DNA of 64,000 nucleotides from an uncultured Porphyromonadaceae bacterium (GCA_947174235.1 CAMWID010000003.1:45344-109343), one strand, 5' to 3'; shown: positions 16,838-26,402, counted from the first letter of the stretch. Translations and numbers: made by a program. Notes: a model not told the origin generated them from the sequence alone.

Positions 16838-17971
16838 ATGAATATGCAGGAAGAACAAAATTTTAGAGATGACCCCAACGACGAGAAAGAGATAGATCTT
16901 CTCGAACTTGCATCCAAACTATGGGCGCAACGCAAAAAACTTGCCATCTGGAGTATTTGTGGAGCTGTCGTTGGTCTGGTGGTCGCCTTCAGCATTCCAA
17001 AGGAATATAACACGACCGTGAAGCTCGCGCCCGAGGCGACTGACGCAAAGGCTGCGAGCGGCGGATTAAGCTCTCTCGCGGCAATGGCGGGCCTCGGCTC
17101 CGCAGCTACAGGAGTGGATGCCGTATATCCGCAGCTTTATCCTGACGTGGTAAGCTCTGTCCCTTTCACCACAAGTCTTTTCGACGTGCAGGTGGAGACT
17201 AAAGAAGACGGTCAGAAATTCACCGTAAAGCAATATCTTGAGGAAGAGACCAGATCTCCCTGGTGGAGCGCCATAATCGGGGCTCCGTTCAAGCTGTTGG
17301 GAATGATCCTCTCGCCGGACGAGGAGGAAGGCGAAGGCAAGAAACTTGACAATTTCTGTCTCACAAAAGATGAAAGCATGCTTGTAGAAGCTCTGAATCA
17401 AAGGGTTTCCGCAAGCGTGGACCAGAAGACCAATGTAGTAACCATCAGTGTCGACATGCAGGATCCTCTCGTATCTGCGGTGCTGGCGGATACTGTAGTG
17501 TCGCGTCTTCAGGAATATGTGACCCAATACCGCACCAACAAAGCCCGCAAGGATCTCGATTATGCGGAGACTCTCAACGAAGAGGCGAAGTCAGATTATT
17601 ACAAGGCTCAGCAACGCTATGCCGAGTATCTTGACCGTAATCAGGGTCTGGCGTTCCAAAGCGCGCAGATCACTCGTGACCGTCTTGCCAACGAGGCTTC
17701 TCTCGCTTTCAATCTATATAACCAGACCGCGCAACAGGTGCAGAAGGCAAAAGCGAAAGTGCAGGAAAACACACCCGTCTACGCTATCATCACTCCCGCC
17801 ACGGTGCCGGTAAAGGCATCAAGTCCGAAGAAAGCTATGATCCTTATTGGATTCACGTTCCTTGCTTTCGTAGCTTGCGCGGCATGGATTCTCTTCATCT
17901 CGCCTATGATTCAGGAGCAAAAGATGAAAGGAACGGAAACAAAGGCTGATAATGATAATAAGGAATCTTAA
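16838..17971 (+). CDS. Wzz-type polysaccharide co-polymerase (chain-length determinant)
   Basis: A 377-residue inner-membrane protein with an N-terminal cytoplasmic stretch (EIDLLELASKLWAQRKK, the classical Wzz start), a helix at about residues 36-55, a long periplasmic region predicted to be coiled coil around residues 220-310, and a second helix near residues 335-355 preceded by PVKASSPKKA, the Pro-rich motif of the family. No Walker motifs follow, so it is not a fused tyrosine kinase. It sets polymer length together with the SLBB protein 48 nt upstream. The M23 gene starts 3 nt after its stop. Confidence 0.92.
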   Translation: MNMQEEQNFRDDPNDEKEIDLLELASKLWAQRKKLAIWSICGAVVGLVVAFSIPKEYNTTVKLAPEATDAKAASGGLSSLAAMAGLGSAATGVDAVYPQLYPDVVSSVPFTTSLFDVQVETKEDGQKFTVKQYLEEETRSPWWSAIIGAPFKLLGMILSPDEEEGEGKKLDNFCLTKDESMLVEALNQRVSASVDQKTNVVTISVDMQDPLVSAVLADTVVSRLQEYVTQYRTNKARKDLDYAETLNEEAKSDYYKAQQRYAEYLDRNQGLAFQSAQITRDRLANEASLAFNLYNQTAQQVQKAKAKVQENTPVYAIITPATVPVKASSPKKAMILIGFTFLAFVACAAWILFISPMIQEQKMKGTETKADNDNKES

Positions 17972-17974
17972 ATA

Positions 17975-18859
17975 ATGAATAGCAGGATAGGGAGGATAGT
18001 TCTTATTATCATCGCATTATTATCGGAAGCCCCGGATTTCTCCGGGGCTTTCGCTCAATCTGTGAATCCCGATGTGCTGACCGGGCTTGTCAGAAGTGTG
18101 AAGGATACCAAAGTGATCTCACCCGATTCCATAGAAAATCCGGGCGCGACAGATCGCGATATCTCCGACATATTGTCATTTCTCGGGGAATATGACACGG
18201 ACTCTGTGGCATCGCCCCTTTCAGGAACCGGACAGATACTTGAAAATATCATTTCATATGAATTAAGTCCGGAAAAAGCGTCGTCATCCTCTTTGACGGT
18301 TCTTGATTTCATGACAAAGGTATACCATCAGCATGATTTTTACCAATCAGGGAGCTGGGACGAGGCTGAAGATTTTTCATATATAACCGACAACGTAGTT
18401 CTTCCTCCATATGATCCTGAAGACTTCCATCGTCCGGTCTGGGGCAGGATAACATCCACCTTCGGCTATCGTCCGTCGTTCAAAAGAGTACACAAGGGAA
18501 TTGATCTCGCGCTAAATGTGGGAGACACCGTAAAGGCAGCCCTTCCGGGTGTAGTGGCTCGTGTAGGATACGATGCGGGAGGGTACGGACATTTTGTGGT
18601 GATGGTCCACAATAACGGCATGGAGACCCGTTATGCCCATTTACAGAAAGCGGTTTCGTCTCCCGGTGACAGGCTTGAGGCAGGAGATCCTCTCGGACTT
18701 GGAGGGAACACCGGTAATTCCACCGGTCCGCACCTTCATTTTGAGATTCGCTACAGGGGCTCGGCAATAGATCCGTCTTCTGTATTTGATTTCTCACGGA
18801 GACAGGTGGCTAAAGGCACCGGAAACAAGCGGAAAGTTTCTGTCACATCAAGACAGTAA
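17975..18859 (+). CDS. M23 (LytM-type) metallopeptidase
   Basis: A 294-residue exported protein with a signal peptide (RIVLIIIALL to AFA). The catalytic domain is at about residues 150-270: FGYRPSF, HKGIDLA (HxxxD), GYGHFVVMVHNNG, TRYAHL and HLHFEIR (HxH). All Zn ligands of an active M23 endopeptidase are present. It acts on peptidoglycan cross-links or stem peptides in the periplasm. Translation is tightly linked to the Wzz gene (3 nt), so it probably opens the cell wall for the polysaccharide export machine (inference). It is followed by a long perfect hairpin. Confidence 0.93.
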   Translation: MNSRIGRIVLIIIALLSEAPDFSGAFAQSVNPDVLTGLVRSVKDTKVISPDSIENPGATDRDISDILSFLGEYDTDSVASPLSGTGQILENIISYELSPEKASSSSLTVLDFMTKVYHQHDFYQSGSWDEAEDFSYITDNVVLPPYDPEDFHRPVWGRITSTFGYRPSFKRVHKGIDLALNVGDTVKAALPGVVARVGYDAGGYGHFVVMVHNNGMETRYAHLQKAVSSPGDRLEAGDPLGLGGNTGNSTGPHLHFEIRYRGSAIDPSSVFDFSRRQVAKGTGNKRKVSVTSRQ

Positions 18860-18862
18860 AAA

Positions 18863-18931
18863 CGTAAATGACAATACAAATTGCGGGAGGCAGACTCAGT
18901 CTGCCTCCCGCAATTTGTATTGTCATTTACG
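18863..18931. terminator. Long perfect inverted repeat between converging genes
   Basis: Two 33-bp arms (18863-18895 and 18899-18931) match without a mismatch around a 3-nt loop. It begins three bases after the M23 stop and lies between the M23 gene and gyrB. There is little of a T-run on either side, so it may act as an RNA-end stabiliser as much as a terminator. Confidence 0.8.
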
Positions 18932-18999
18932 CCGCTATTGCCTTCACTGATCTTGTTTAGAATCAAGTTTCATGCTACGACAAGCGGAATAATGTTTTA

Positions 19000-20973
19000 T
19001 CACGCGTCGATATTTGCATAAGTGGCGTGCGCCTCGATAAATTCACGGCGCGGACCGACCTCTTCACCCATAAGAATGGAGAATGTCCTGTCTGCTTCCG
19101 CCGCATTTATCAGATTTACCTGCTTGAGCATACGGTTATCAGGATCCATGGTTGTTTCCCAAAGCTGTTCCGGATTCATCTCACCGAGACCTTTGTATCG
19201 CTGGAGAACCATTTTGTCGCGGTTGCCGTCACAATATGTGTCGACAAACCTCTGCACCTGTTGCTCGTCCCACGCGTATTCCTGAGTCTTGGTCTTCCCC
19301 TTGGTACTGCATTTATAGAGAGGAGGAGTAGCGATGTAGAGATAGCCGTTTTCGATTATCGGACGTATCTTGCGATAGAAAAATGTCATGAGAAGAGTGG
19401 CGATATGAGCGCCATCGACATCGGCATCGGTCATGATGATGATCTTGTGATAGCGCAGTTTGGTCATATTAGGCTCCTTGGAATCCTCCTCAGTACCTAT
19501 GGTCACGCCGAGAGCCTTGAACATGTTTACTATCTCTTCGCTTTCAAACACCTTGTGGTCAAGAGCCTTCTCCACATTGAGGATTTTTCCGCGAAGCGGA
19601 AGTATCGCCTGGAAATTCGGGTTACGTCCCTGCTTTGCAGAACCTCCCGCGGAGTCACCCTCGACGAGGAACAACTCGCATTCCACGGCATCGCGGCTCT
19701 TGCAGTCGGCAAGCTTGCCCGGAAGACCTCCTCCGGAAAGCGGAGACTTGCGCTGCACTTTCATCCTTGCACTGTATGCGGCATGGCGTGCCTGCGCTGC
19801 AAGCATCACCTTGTCCACTATGGCGCGTGCCTGTTTGGGATGTTCCTCAAGGTAATATCTCAGGGCCTCGCTGACAGCAGTCTGGACTACACCCGCCACC
19901 TCATTGTTGCCAAGTTTTGTCTTTGTTTGTCCTTCAAACTGAGGTTCCCCTACTTTTACGGATACCACAGCTGTAAGTCCGTCTCTGAAATCCTCTTTCG
20001 ACAGCTCTATCTTCAGTTTGTCAAGAAGATGGTTGTCGTCGGCATATTTCTTGAGTGTTGTGGTCAGACCGCGACGGAACCCGGTAAGATGAGTGCCACC
20101 CTCTATCGTGTTTATATTGTTGACATAGGAGAAGATATTCTCGCTGAACGATGTATTATAGGTCATAGCCACCTCGACCGGCACACCGTTTTTCATGGTG
20201 TTGAGATGGATAATATCATCAATCAGAGGCTCTTTGCCCTGATCAAGATATTTCACAAATTGTTTCAAACCCTCGTCACTGTGGAAAATATCCTTGCGGC
20301 AGTTACCCTCTTCGTCCACCTCACGCATATCTGTAAGGGTGAGGGTGATTCCCGCATTGAGATATGCAAGGTCACGCAGACGGTTCGCGAGAGTCTCATA
20401 GTCGTATATTGTCTCCGTAAAGATCGATGCGTCCGGATGGAAGATAATTGTAGTGCCGGTATGATCAGTCTCCCCTATCACCGTCAGGTTGCAGGTAGGT
20501 TTGCCAAAGGCATATTCCTGCATATGGATCTTACCGTCACGATGGATCTCGGCACGCAGATAGTCGCTCAGCGCGTTGACACAACTCACACCTACGCCAT
20601 GCAGACCACCTGACACTTTATATGAACCTTTATCGAACTTACCGCCGGCATGAAGCACGGTAAGCACAACCTCAAGAGCAGGTTTATGCATCTTCTCATG
20701 CATGTCTACAGGAATGCCTCGTCCGTTGTCGACCACCTTTATGGAATTGTCTTCAAGGATCGTCACATCTATGTGGTTGGCATATCCGGCGAGAGCCTCA
20801 TCTATAGAGTTGTCGACCACCTCATATACAAGATGATGCAATCCTCTTCCGGAGATATCGCCGATATACATGGCAGGGCGCTTGCGCACCGCCTCCAGAC
20901 CTTCGAGCACCTGGATATTATCAGCCACATAATCTTTTCTTCCGGCTTCCTGCAGTTCTATATCTTCTGCCAT
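19000..20973 (-). CDS. gyrB: DNA gyrase subunit B
   Basis: A 657-residue ATPase subunit of gyrase that introduces negative supercoils with GyrA. The GHKL ATP site shows YEVVDNSIDEALAGY, DNGRGIP and GGLHGVGVSCVNALS. The transducer domain follows, and the Toprim domain carries LFLVEGDSAGGSAKQGR and DADVDGAHI, with the C-terminal KGLGEMNPEQLWETTM. Length is normal for a GyrB without the Gram-negative insertion. GyrA is not in the window. ParE is the alternative, but the KQGRN/NFQAILPLRGKILN region fits GyrB. It is a single gene with its own promoter. Confidence 0.95.
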   Translation of the reverse strand: MAEDIELQEAGRKDYVADNIQVLEGLEAVRKRPAMYIGDISGRGLHHLVYEVVDNSIDEALAGYANHIDVTILEDNSIKVVDNGRGIPVDMHEKMHKPALEVVLTVLHAGGKFDKGSYKVSGGLHGVGVSCVNALSDYLRAEIHRDGKIHMQEYAFGKPTCNLTVIGETDHTGTTIIFHPDASIFTETIYDYETLANRLRDLAYLNAGITLTLTDMREVDEEGNCRKDIFHSDEGLKQFVKYLDQGKEPLIDDIIHLNTMKNGVPVEVAMTYNTSFSENIFSYVNNINTIEGGTHLTGFRRGLTTTLKKYADDNHLLDKLKIELSKEDFRDGLTAVVSVKVGEPQFEGQTKTKLGNNEVAGVVQTAVSEALRYYLEEHPKQARAIVDKVMLAAQARHAAYSARMKVQRKSPLSGGGLPGKLADCKSRDAVECELFLVEGDSAGGSAKQGRNPNFQAILPLRGKILNVEKALDHKVFESEEIVNMFKALGVTIGTEEDSKEPNMTKLRYHKIIIMTDADVDGAHIATLLMTFFYRKIRPIIENGYLYIATPPLYKCSTKGKTKTQEYAWDEQQVQRFVDTYCDGNRDKMVLQRYKGLGEMNPEQLWETTMDPDNRMLKQVNLINAAEADRTFSILMGEEVGPRREFIEAHATYANIDA

Positions 20974-21041
20974 ATCTTTCTATAAATCTGTTATTTGCGT
21001 TCCAATTTATCAAAAGGCTCATACAAAGCCCTATTATGTTA

Positions 21042-21072
21042 CAAAATTACAAAAAAAATCATTCTTTTCAAA
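21042..21072 (-). promoter_or_regulatory. Bacteroidetes-type promoter of gyrB
   Basis: On the minus strand TTTG (21072-21069), 19 nt, TAATTTTG (21049-21042). The leader would be about 65 nt. Confidence 0.78.
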
Positions 21073-21150
21073 ATCCGGACACCATCATTTCAAAAGAAAA
21101 TCCGGTCTCTCTGACGAGACCGGACTTCCACTAAACGGCTATTACATGCA

Positions 21151-22701
21151 TTATTTACGGATACGGTCGTTAAACGCGGAAAGAGCGGCTTTTGCCCCTT
21201 CCCCTATGGCGATAACTATCTGCTTATACGGAACTGTCGTCACATCTCCGGCTGCATATATTCCGGATGTGCCTGTGCGGCAACAGTCGTCAATCTCTAT
21301 CTCTCCACGGGGAGTGACGGCAACCTGTCCGGCGAAAATCCCGCTGTTGGGAAGAAGTCCGATCTGTACAAACACTCCGTCCTCAGGATAGATCTTCGAT
21401 TCCCCTGTATTTCTATCCTTTACCAAAAGTCCGGTCAGTTTTGTCCCGTTACCCTCCACAGCCTCGACAGCCATTGAGGTGTGTATCTCTATGTTAGGAA
21501 GACTCTTCGCTTTTTCTATGAGGACAGTGTCTGCCTTAAGGGTATCAAGAAACTCAAACACAGTGACCTTCCTGCAAATACCGGCAAGATCTATAGCCGC
21601 CTCTATGCCGGAGTTTCCTCCGCCTACCACGGCAACATCCTTCCCCGCGTAGAACGGACCGTCGCAGTGGGCGCAGAAGGCTACCCCTCTTCCGATATAA
21701 TCCGATTCTCCCGGAACATTCAGCTTACGCCAGCCTGCCCCGGTGGCGATTATCACCTGGGGTGCCTTGAAGACCTCTCCCCCTTTCAATTTGACGGACT
21801 TCTCATCACCTGTGAAATCCACTTCCTCCACAGAACGCTGGTCGTAAATCCTTACTTTATTGTCATCAAGATATTTCCGTAGATCTCCTGCAAGATTCAT
21901 GCCTGTGGTGACAGGTGCGGAGATAAGGTTCTCAATTCCGGTTGTCTCCCTGACCTGTCCACCAATAGAGCCTGCCACAATCGCAACGTCAAGTCCCTTT
22001 CTCGCGCTGTAGATCGCGGCTGATGCCCCGGCGGGACCGCCTCCGATTATTATAAGATCCGCCTTGATCTCTATCTCCCCGCTGTCGCCGGGTTCACTTC
22101 CGAACCTCTCTTCCAGAAGCGTGAGCAGCTCTCCCAGCGAACCCCTTCCCACATGCAGAAGCGAACCGTTGGCAAACACCGTAGGAACCGCCTGCACATG
22201 CAACGCCTCAGCCTCTCCGGCATTCAGCGCGCCGTCGATGATCTCCACCTCAAGATTCGGGTTATACAGAGCCATGACATCACATGCCTGAACCACATCA
22301 GGACAATTGGTGCATTCAAGCGAGACAAAGACGCTTAGCTGTATCCTCCCCTTCAATCTTCCTATCCTCCCGGAAGTTGCGCTGTCGGGAAGGTTCTTGC
22401 CCTGTCCGTCGCTGTTGAGCACGGCAAGTAGAAGAGAGGTGAACTCATGTCCACCGGGTATACACCGGAATACAATCCCGGTGGGCTCACCTCCCCGGGA
22501 AATTGCAAAACGCGGACTGACACCTTCCAGTTCGGTCATCCCAACCTCAATCTTCGGGGAACACGACGCAACCTCAGTTATAAATTCCAGCATCTCCTTG
22601 GTCTTCGCGTCCTTTGGGTCACCGGTGAGGTCAAAACGGATTTCCGTATTAAGCGAGGCGAACACCTGACTCACCTGCGCAAGTATATCTTTGTCCAACA
22701 T
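21151..22701 (-). CDS. ahpF: Alkyl hydroperoxide reductase subunit F
   Basis: A 516-residue flavoprotein that passes electrons from NAD(P)H to AhpC. The N-terminal 200 residues are two thioredoxin-like folds, the second with the redox pair in ECTNCPDV. The C-terminal part is a thioredoxin-reductase module: FAD-binding GGGPAGASAAIYSARKG, the redox pair in FCAHCDGPF, NAD-binding VVGGGNSGIEAA and the closing GIYAAGDVTT. Length and domain order are those of AhpF, not of a plain thioredoxin reductase. It lies downstream of ahpC in the same orientation, 233 nt away, with a hairpin between them that may lower its expression. Confidence 0.96.
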   Translation of the reverse strand: MLDKDILAQVSQVFASLNTEIRFDLTGDPKDAKTKEMLEFITEVASCSPKIEVGMTELEGVSPRFAISRGGEPTGIVFRCIPGGHEFTSLLLAVLNSDGQGKNLPDSATSGRIGRLKGRIQLSVFVSLECTNCPDVVQACDVMALYNPNLEVEIIDGALNAGEAEALHVQAVPTVFANGSLLHVGRGSLGELLTLLEERFGSEPGDSGEIEIKADLIIIGGGPAGASAAIYSARKGLDVAIVAGSIGGQVRETTGIENLISAPVTTGMNLAGDLRKYLDDNKVRIYDQRSVEEVDFTGDEKSVKLKGGEVFKAPQVIIATGAGWRKLNVPGESDYIGRGVAFCAHCDGPFYAGKDVAVVGGGNSGIEAAIDLAGICRKVTVFEFLDTLKADTVLIEKAKSLPNIEIHTSMAVEAVEGNGTKLTGLLVKDRNTGESKIYPEDGVFVQIGLLPNSGIFAGQVAVTPRGEIEIDDCCRTGTSGIYAAGDVTTVPYKQIVIAIGEGAKAALSAFNDRIRK

Positions 22702-22831
22702 AACGTCTTTAATTATAATAACAAATCAAAATTGGTTAAACAACTTCAATGGTATGGATAAATTCACCTAATCACCTTAATCATGAAAAAGATTATGATA
22801 TTTATCCGATTTCGAGACTCATATTTATAGA

Positions 22832-22885
22832 AAAGATCAGGAGATTAAAAGACAATGACTAAAATCTTCCAATCTCTTGATCTTT
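22832..22885. terminator. Hairpin between ahpC and ahpF
   Basis: 15-bp arms (22832-22846 and 22871-22885) with one mismatch and a 24-nt loop. No clear T-run follows on the minus strand, so it may be a partial terminator or a processing site that sets the ahpC:ahpF ratio. Confidence 0.5.
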
Positions 22886-22934
22886 AATTTATGATGCCTC
22901 AACGCTGAGTCTCAAGCGAGACTGATGTTCCGCA

Positions 22935-23501
22935 TCAGAGCTTGCCTACAAGGTCGATGCTCGGTTTAAGTGTCTCGGCGCCCTGTTTCCACTTGGCGGG
23001 ACACACATCGCCGGGATGAGATGCCACAAACTGGGCAGCCTCTACCTTGCGGAGGAGTTCGTCGGCGTTACGTCCTATATTGTTGTCCTGAATTTCAGCG
23101 ATCTTGATCTTCCCTTCCGGATTGACCACAAATGTGCCACGATATGCCATGCCGTCTTCCTCTATCATGACTCCGAATGCCCTGGCGAGAAGTCCGGTAG
23201 GATCTGCAAGCATCGGATAGGTGATCTTCTTGATACGGTCTGAAGTGTCGTGCCAAGCCTTGTGTACGAAATGGCTGTCGGTGCTCACGGAATAAACCTC
23301 GACACCCATCTTCTTGAACTGATCGTATTTAGAAGCAAGATCCTCAAGTTCTGTCGGGCAGACAAAAGTGAAGTCGGCAGGATAGAAAAAGAAGATCGCC
23401 CATTTCCCTTCAACATCTTTGTTGGTGACTGTGACGAACTTTCCGTCATGATATGCCTGAACTTTAAACTCAGGCAACTGCTGATTGATAATTGGTTCCA
23501 T
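22935..23501 (-). CDS. ahpC: Peroxiredoxin AhpC
   Basis: A 188-residue typical 2-Cys peroxiredoxin that reduces hydrogen peroxide, organic peroxides and peroxynitrite. The peroxidatic Cys is in FTFVCPTELEDL (about residue 50) and the resolving Cys in HPGDVCPAKW (about residue 168). The Prx1/AhpC-specific C-terminus KPSIDLVGKL is complete. AhpF downstream is its reductase. In Bacteroides these genes belong to the OxyR regulon; I see no certain OxyR site in the 390 bases upstream. Confidence 0.96.
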   Translation of the reverse strand: MEPIINQQLPEFKVQAYHDGKFVTVTNKDVEGKWAIFFFYPADFTFVCPTELEDLASKYDQFKKMGVEVYSVSTDSHFVHKAWHDTSDRIKKITYPMLADPTGLLARAFGVMIEEDGMAYRGTFVVNPEGKIKIAEIQDNNIGRNADELLRKVEAAQFVASHPGDVCPAKWKQGAETLKPSIDLVGKL

Positions 23502-23891
23502 TATTTCTGTTTTGTGTTTTTAGATTTTTAAGTTAATAATTTAAGACACCATGGATTGTCTGCGGAAACATATCCCGAAAGGCAATCCGATTGTCCGATT
23601 TCGAATTATATACATCAGTTTCTATCAGAGTCATTGTCTGATTTCGGGTTTCGATTGATAAACAACGGCACTTCTCGTGAAGTTCGGGTATAGGCGCACG
23701 GTTTAACCAACGCTTAACATGCTTTACAGTTTGTTTAGACATGCATGCCGTCCCCTTGCCGTAAAAAGGCAAAACTTCTCACCTTATTATGTGTTTAATA
23801 AAAAAAGTGTTAATTTTGCGCCCAAATACAAACCGGTGTCACCTTGCGACACCCCCCTGCTTGCCAAGTACGGGTTTAAAATCGCATAAAG
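23502..23891. other. Divergent control region ahpC / topA
   Basis: 390 bases between the divergent ahpC and topA starts. The plus strand carries TAATTTTG at 23811-23818 for topA. I see no clear minus-strand TAnnTTTG for ahpC. A 69-79 codon minus-strand frame (23533-23772) has no protein-like features and is not called. Confidence 0.5.
23811..23818 (+). promoter_or_regulatory. -7 promoter element (TAATTTTG) for topA
   Basis: TAnnTTTG box about 74 nt before the topA ATG. The -33 position reads TATG and is weak. Confidence 0.5.
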
Positions 23892-26291
23892 ATGAAAAAT
23901 CTTGTAATTGTCGAATCGCCTGCAAAGGCAAAAACCATAGAAAAATTCCTCGGCAAAGACTTCTCCGTCATGTCGAGCTACGGTCATATACGCGACCTTC
24001 AGAAACACGGATTCAGCATTGATGTCAATGATGATTTCAAGCCTATATATGAAATACCGGACGATAAAAAAGATTTGGTGAAACGACTGAAGAAAGCAGC
24101 CAAGGAAGCCGACACCGTATGGCTTGCTTCCGATGAAGACCGCGAGGGTGAGGCTATCGCCTGGCATCTCGCTGAAGTGCTTGATCTTGATCCCGCCACA
24201 ACCAAACGGATCGTATTTCATGAAATAACAAAACCCGCTATCCTCGAGGCTATAGAGCATCCCCGCACTATTGATATTGACCGTGTCAACGCCCAGCAGG
24301 CACGGAGAGTGCTCGACCGTATTGTAGGATTCGAATTGAGTCCCGTGCTATGGAAAAAGATCAAACCGTCGCTTTCGGCGGGGCGTGTGCAGAGTGTCGC
24401 GGTACGCCTTATATGCGAACGGGAAAAAGAGATCGACAGCTTCTCCCCGGAACCTTTCTTCCGAGTCACCGGGCTTTTCTCCTTGCCGTCGCACACCCAG
24501 TCTTTTAAAGCGGAAATGTCTCGCAGGCTTTCCGACACAAATGAGGCGGAGACGTTTCTCAATATCTGTAAAAACGCGGAGTTTACCGTGACTGATGTAG
24601 CGGTGAAACCCACCAGAAGATCGCCATTCCCACCCTACACCACATCTACTCTCCAGCAGGATGCCTCGCGCAAACTCGGATTTTCTGTCAATCAGACAAT
24701 GATGGTGGCTCAGAAACTATATGAGGACGGTAAGATCACATATATGCGTACCGACTCCACCAATCTCTCTGACATGGCGCTCCGCGACATAGCAGGGGAA
24801 ATAAAATCATCTCTCGGCGACCGCTTCCTGAAAATCCGTCATTATCATACGAATTCAAAAGGGGCACAGGAAGCTCACGAGGCGATCAGACCCACTTATA
24901 TCTCAAACCATACAGTAGAAGGAAGTTCTCAGGAGAAACGTCTATATGAACTGATATGGAAACGTGCCGTATCTTCTCAGATGGCGGATGCCGAAATCGA
25001 AAAAACCAATGTGGAGATATCCGTGTCAGGATCTTCCGACACATTCAAGGCAGAAGGTGAGGTTGTGACATTTGAAGGTTTCCTGAAAGTATGGAAAACT
25101 GAAAACGCCCGCGACCGTGAATTTGTCGAGCTGCCCCCTATGAACGCAGGTGACAATCTTGACGCTGAGGAAATATCCGCCACACAGAGGTTCTCTCAAG
25201 CTCCGGCACGATATTCCGAGGCGTCGCTTGTGAAAAAAATGGAAGACCTCGGCATCGGACGACCGTCGACATATGCGCCTACAATATCCACAATTCAGGC
25301 GCGAGACTATGTGAAACGCGGTGAAAAAGAGGGGATAAAGAGAGAATATGAAGTCTTGTCGCTGAAAAACGGCAAGATTTCCAAAGAGATTCTGTCCGAA
25401 AATACCGGTAGCGAGAAAGGGAAGCTGGTTCCAACGGATGTAGGAATGATTGTCAATCAATTCCTGACAGAATATTTCCCGGATATCCTTGACTATAATT
25501 TCACCGCAAAAGTGGAGGAAAAATTTGACGATATTGCCGAAGGGAAATTAGGATGGCAAAACGAGATCTCTGATTTCTATGGCTCTTTCCATCCCAACAT
25601 CGAGGAGATCAACTCTTTGAGAATGGAGAGAAAAGTAGGCGAACGCCTTCTCGGGAACCATCCCGAAAACGGGAAACCGGTGTATGTTAAGATAGGGAGA
25701 TTCGGTCCCGTGGTCCAGATAGGAGACGCCGCCGACGAGGAAAAACCTCTTTTTGCAAGCCTGCGCGGTGATCAGAGCGTGGCGTCAATATCTCTCGAGG
25801 AAGCTCTGAAACTCTTCGAACTGCCTCGCACGGTCGGTGAATTCGAGGGGCAACCTGTAATAGCCGCGATCGGGAAGTTCGGACCCTATGTGAAGCATGG
25901 CGCAATGTTCGTGTCGATACCGAAAGACAAGTCTGCGCAAAGTATATCTCTTGAAGAGGCGGAAGAACTAATCATCGCAAAAAGAGAGGAAGAGGCAAAC
26001 AGACTGATAAAAGCATTCCCGGAGATGCCGGGACTTGAACTGCTGAATGGAAGATACGGACCCTATCTCGCCTATAAGCCTGAAGGAGCCCGCAAAGCCA
26101 CAAACTACCGCATCCCGAAGACTACCGACGCCTCCGCGCTCACATTCGAAGATGCCAAGAAACTGATGGAAAGCCAGGACGCAGCCTCATCACGCAAATC
26201 ATCCACAAAAACCTCCTCCCGTTCATCAGCGAAAACCGGAACCAAGGCTTCAACAAAAAAAGCCGGATCCTCAGCAAAAAAGAGTAAATAA
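23892..26291 (+). CDS. topA: DNA topoisomerase I
   Basis: A 799-residue type IA topoisomerase that relaxes negative supercoils. The Toprim domain starts with IVESPAKAKTIEKFLG and contains SDEDREGEAIAWHL. The catalytic Tyr lies in KITYMRTDSTNLS (about residue 285). GRVQSVAVRLI and LGIGRPSTYAPTI are further signatures. Instead of Zn fingers the C-terminus has repeated Topo_C modules marked by IGRFGPVVQIG, IGKFGPYVKHG and NGRYGPYLAY. It ends in a Lys/Ser/Thr-rich tail of about 45 residues, probably for DNA binding. It is followed by a strong hairpin. Confidence 0.96.
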   Translation: MKNLVIVESPAKAKTIEKFLGKDFSVMSSYGHIRDLQKHGFSIDVNDDFKPIYEIPDDKKDLVKRLKKAAKEADTVWLASDEDREGEAIAWHLAEVLDLDPATTKRIVFHEITKPAILEAIEHPRTIDIDRVNAQQARRVLDRIVGFELSPVLWKKIKPSLSAGRVQSVAVRLICEREKEIDSFSPEPFFRVTGLFSLPSHTQSFKAEMSRRLSDTNEAETFLNICKNAEFTVTDVAVKPTRRSPFPPYTTSTLQQDASRKLGFSVNQTMMVAQKLYEDGKITYMRTDSTNLSDMALRDIAGEIKSSLGDRFLKIRHYHTNSKGAQEAHEAIRPTYISNHTVEGSSQEKRLYELIWKRAVSSQMADAEIEKTNVEISVSGSSDTFKAEGEVVTFEGFLKVWKTENARDREFVELPPMNAGDNLDAEEISATQRFSQAPARYSEASLVKKMEDLGIGRPSTYAPTISTIQARDYVKRGEKEGIKREYEVLSLKNGKISKEILSENTGSEKGKLVPTDVGMIVNQFLTEYFPDILDYNFTAKVEEKFDDIAEGKLGWQNEISDFYGSFHPNIEEINSLRMERKVGERLLGNHPENGKPVYVKIGRFGPVVQIGDAADEEKPLFASLRGDQSVASISLEEALKLFELPRTVGEFEGQPVIAAIGKFGPYVKHGAMFVSIPKDKSAQSISLEEAEELIIAKREEEANRLIKAFPEMPGLELLNGRYGPYLAYKPEGARKATNYRIPKTTDASALTFEDAKKLMESQDAASSRKSSTKTSSRSSAKTGTKASTKKAGSSAKKSK

Positions 26292-26303
26292 TAATTCTTG
26301 AAT

Positions 26304-26358
26304 ATACGGAGACGGGATATAGTCACAGTAAAAAAGTGACTATATCCCGTCTCCGTAT
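26304..26358. terminator. Terminator after topA
   Basis: Perfect 23-bp arms (26304-26326 and 26336-26358) around a 9-nt A-rich loop. It starts 12 nt after the topA stop. Confidence 0.82.
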
Positions 26359-26394
26359 CTAAGAAATTTCCCTGTCAGTGTAATTTTATTCCAT

Positions 26395-26402
26395 TATATT
26401 TG
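26395..26402 (+). promoter_or_regulatory. -7 promoter element (TATATTTG) for the MACPF gene
   Basis: TAnnTTTG box about 90 nt before the ATG. No TTTG is seen at -33, so the match is partial. Confidence 0.45.

Noticed and set aside
19027..20613. A 528-codon open frame on the plus strand opposite gyrB.
   Set aside because: Antisense to intact gyrB, Cys/His-rich shadow translation without any family signature.
23533..23772. A 79-codon minus-strand frame between ahpC and topA.
   Set aside because: No signal, motif or family resemblance; no start context; occupies the divergent control region.
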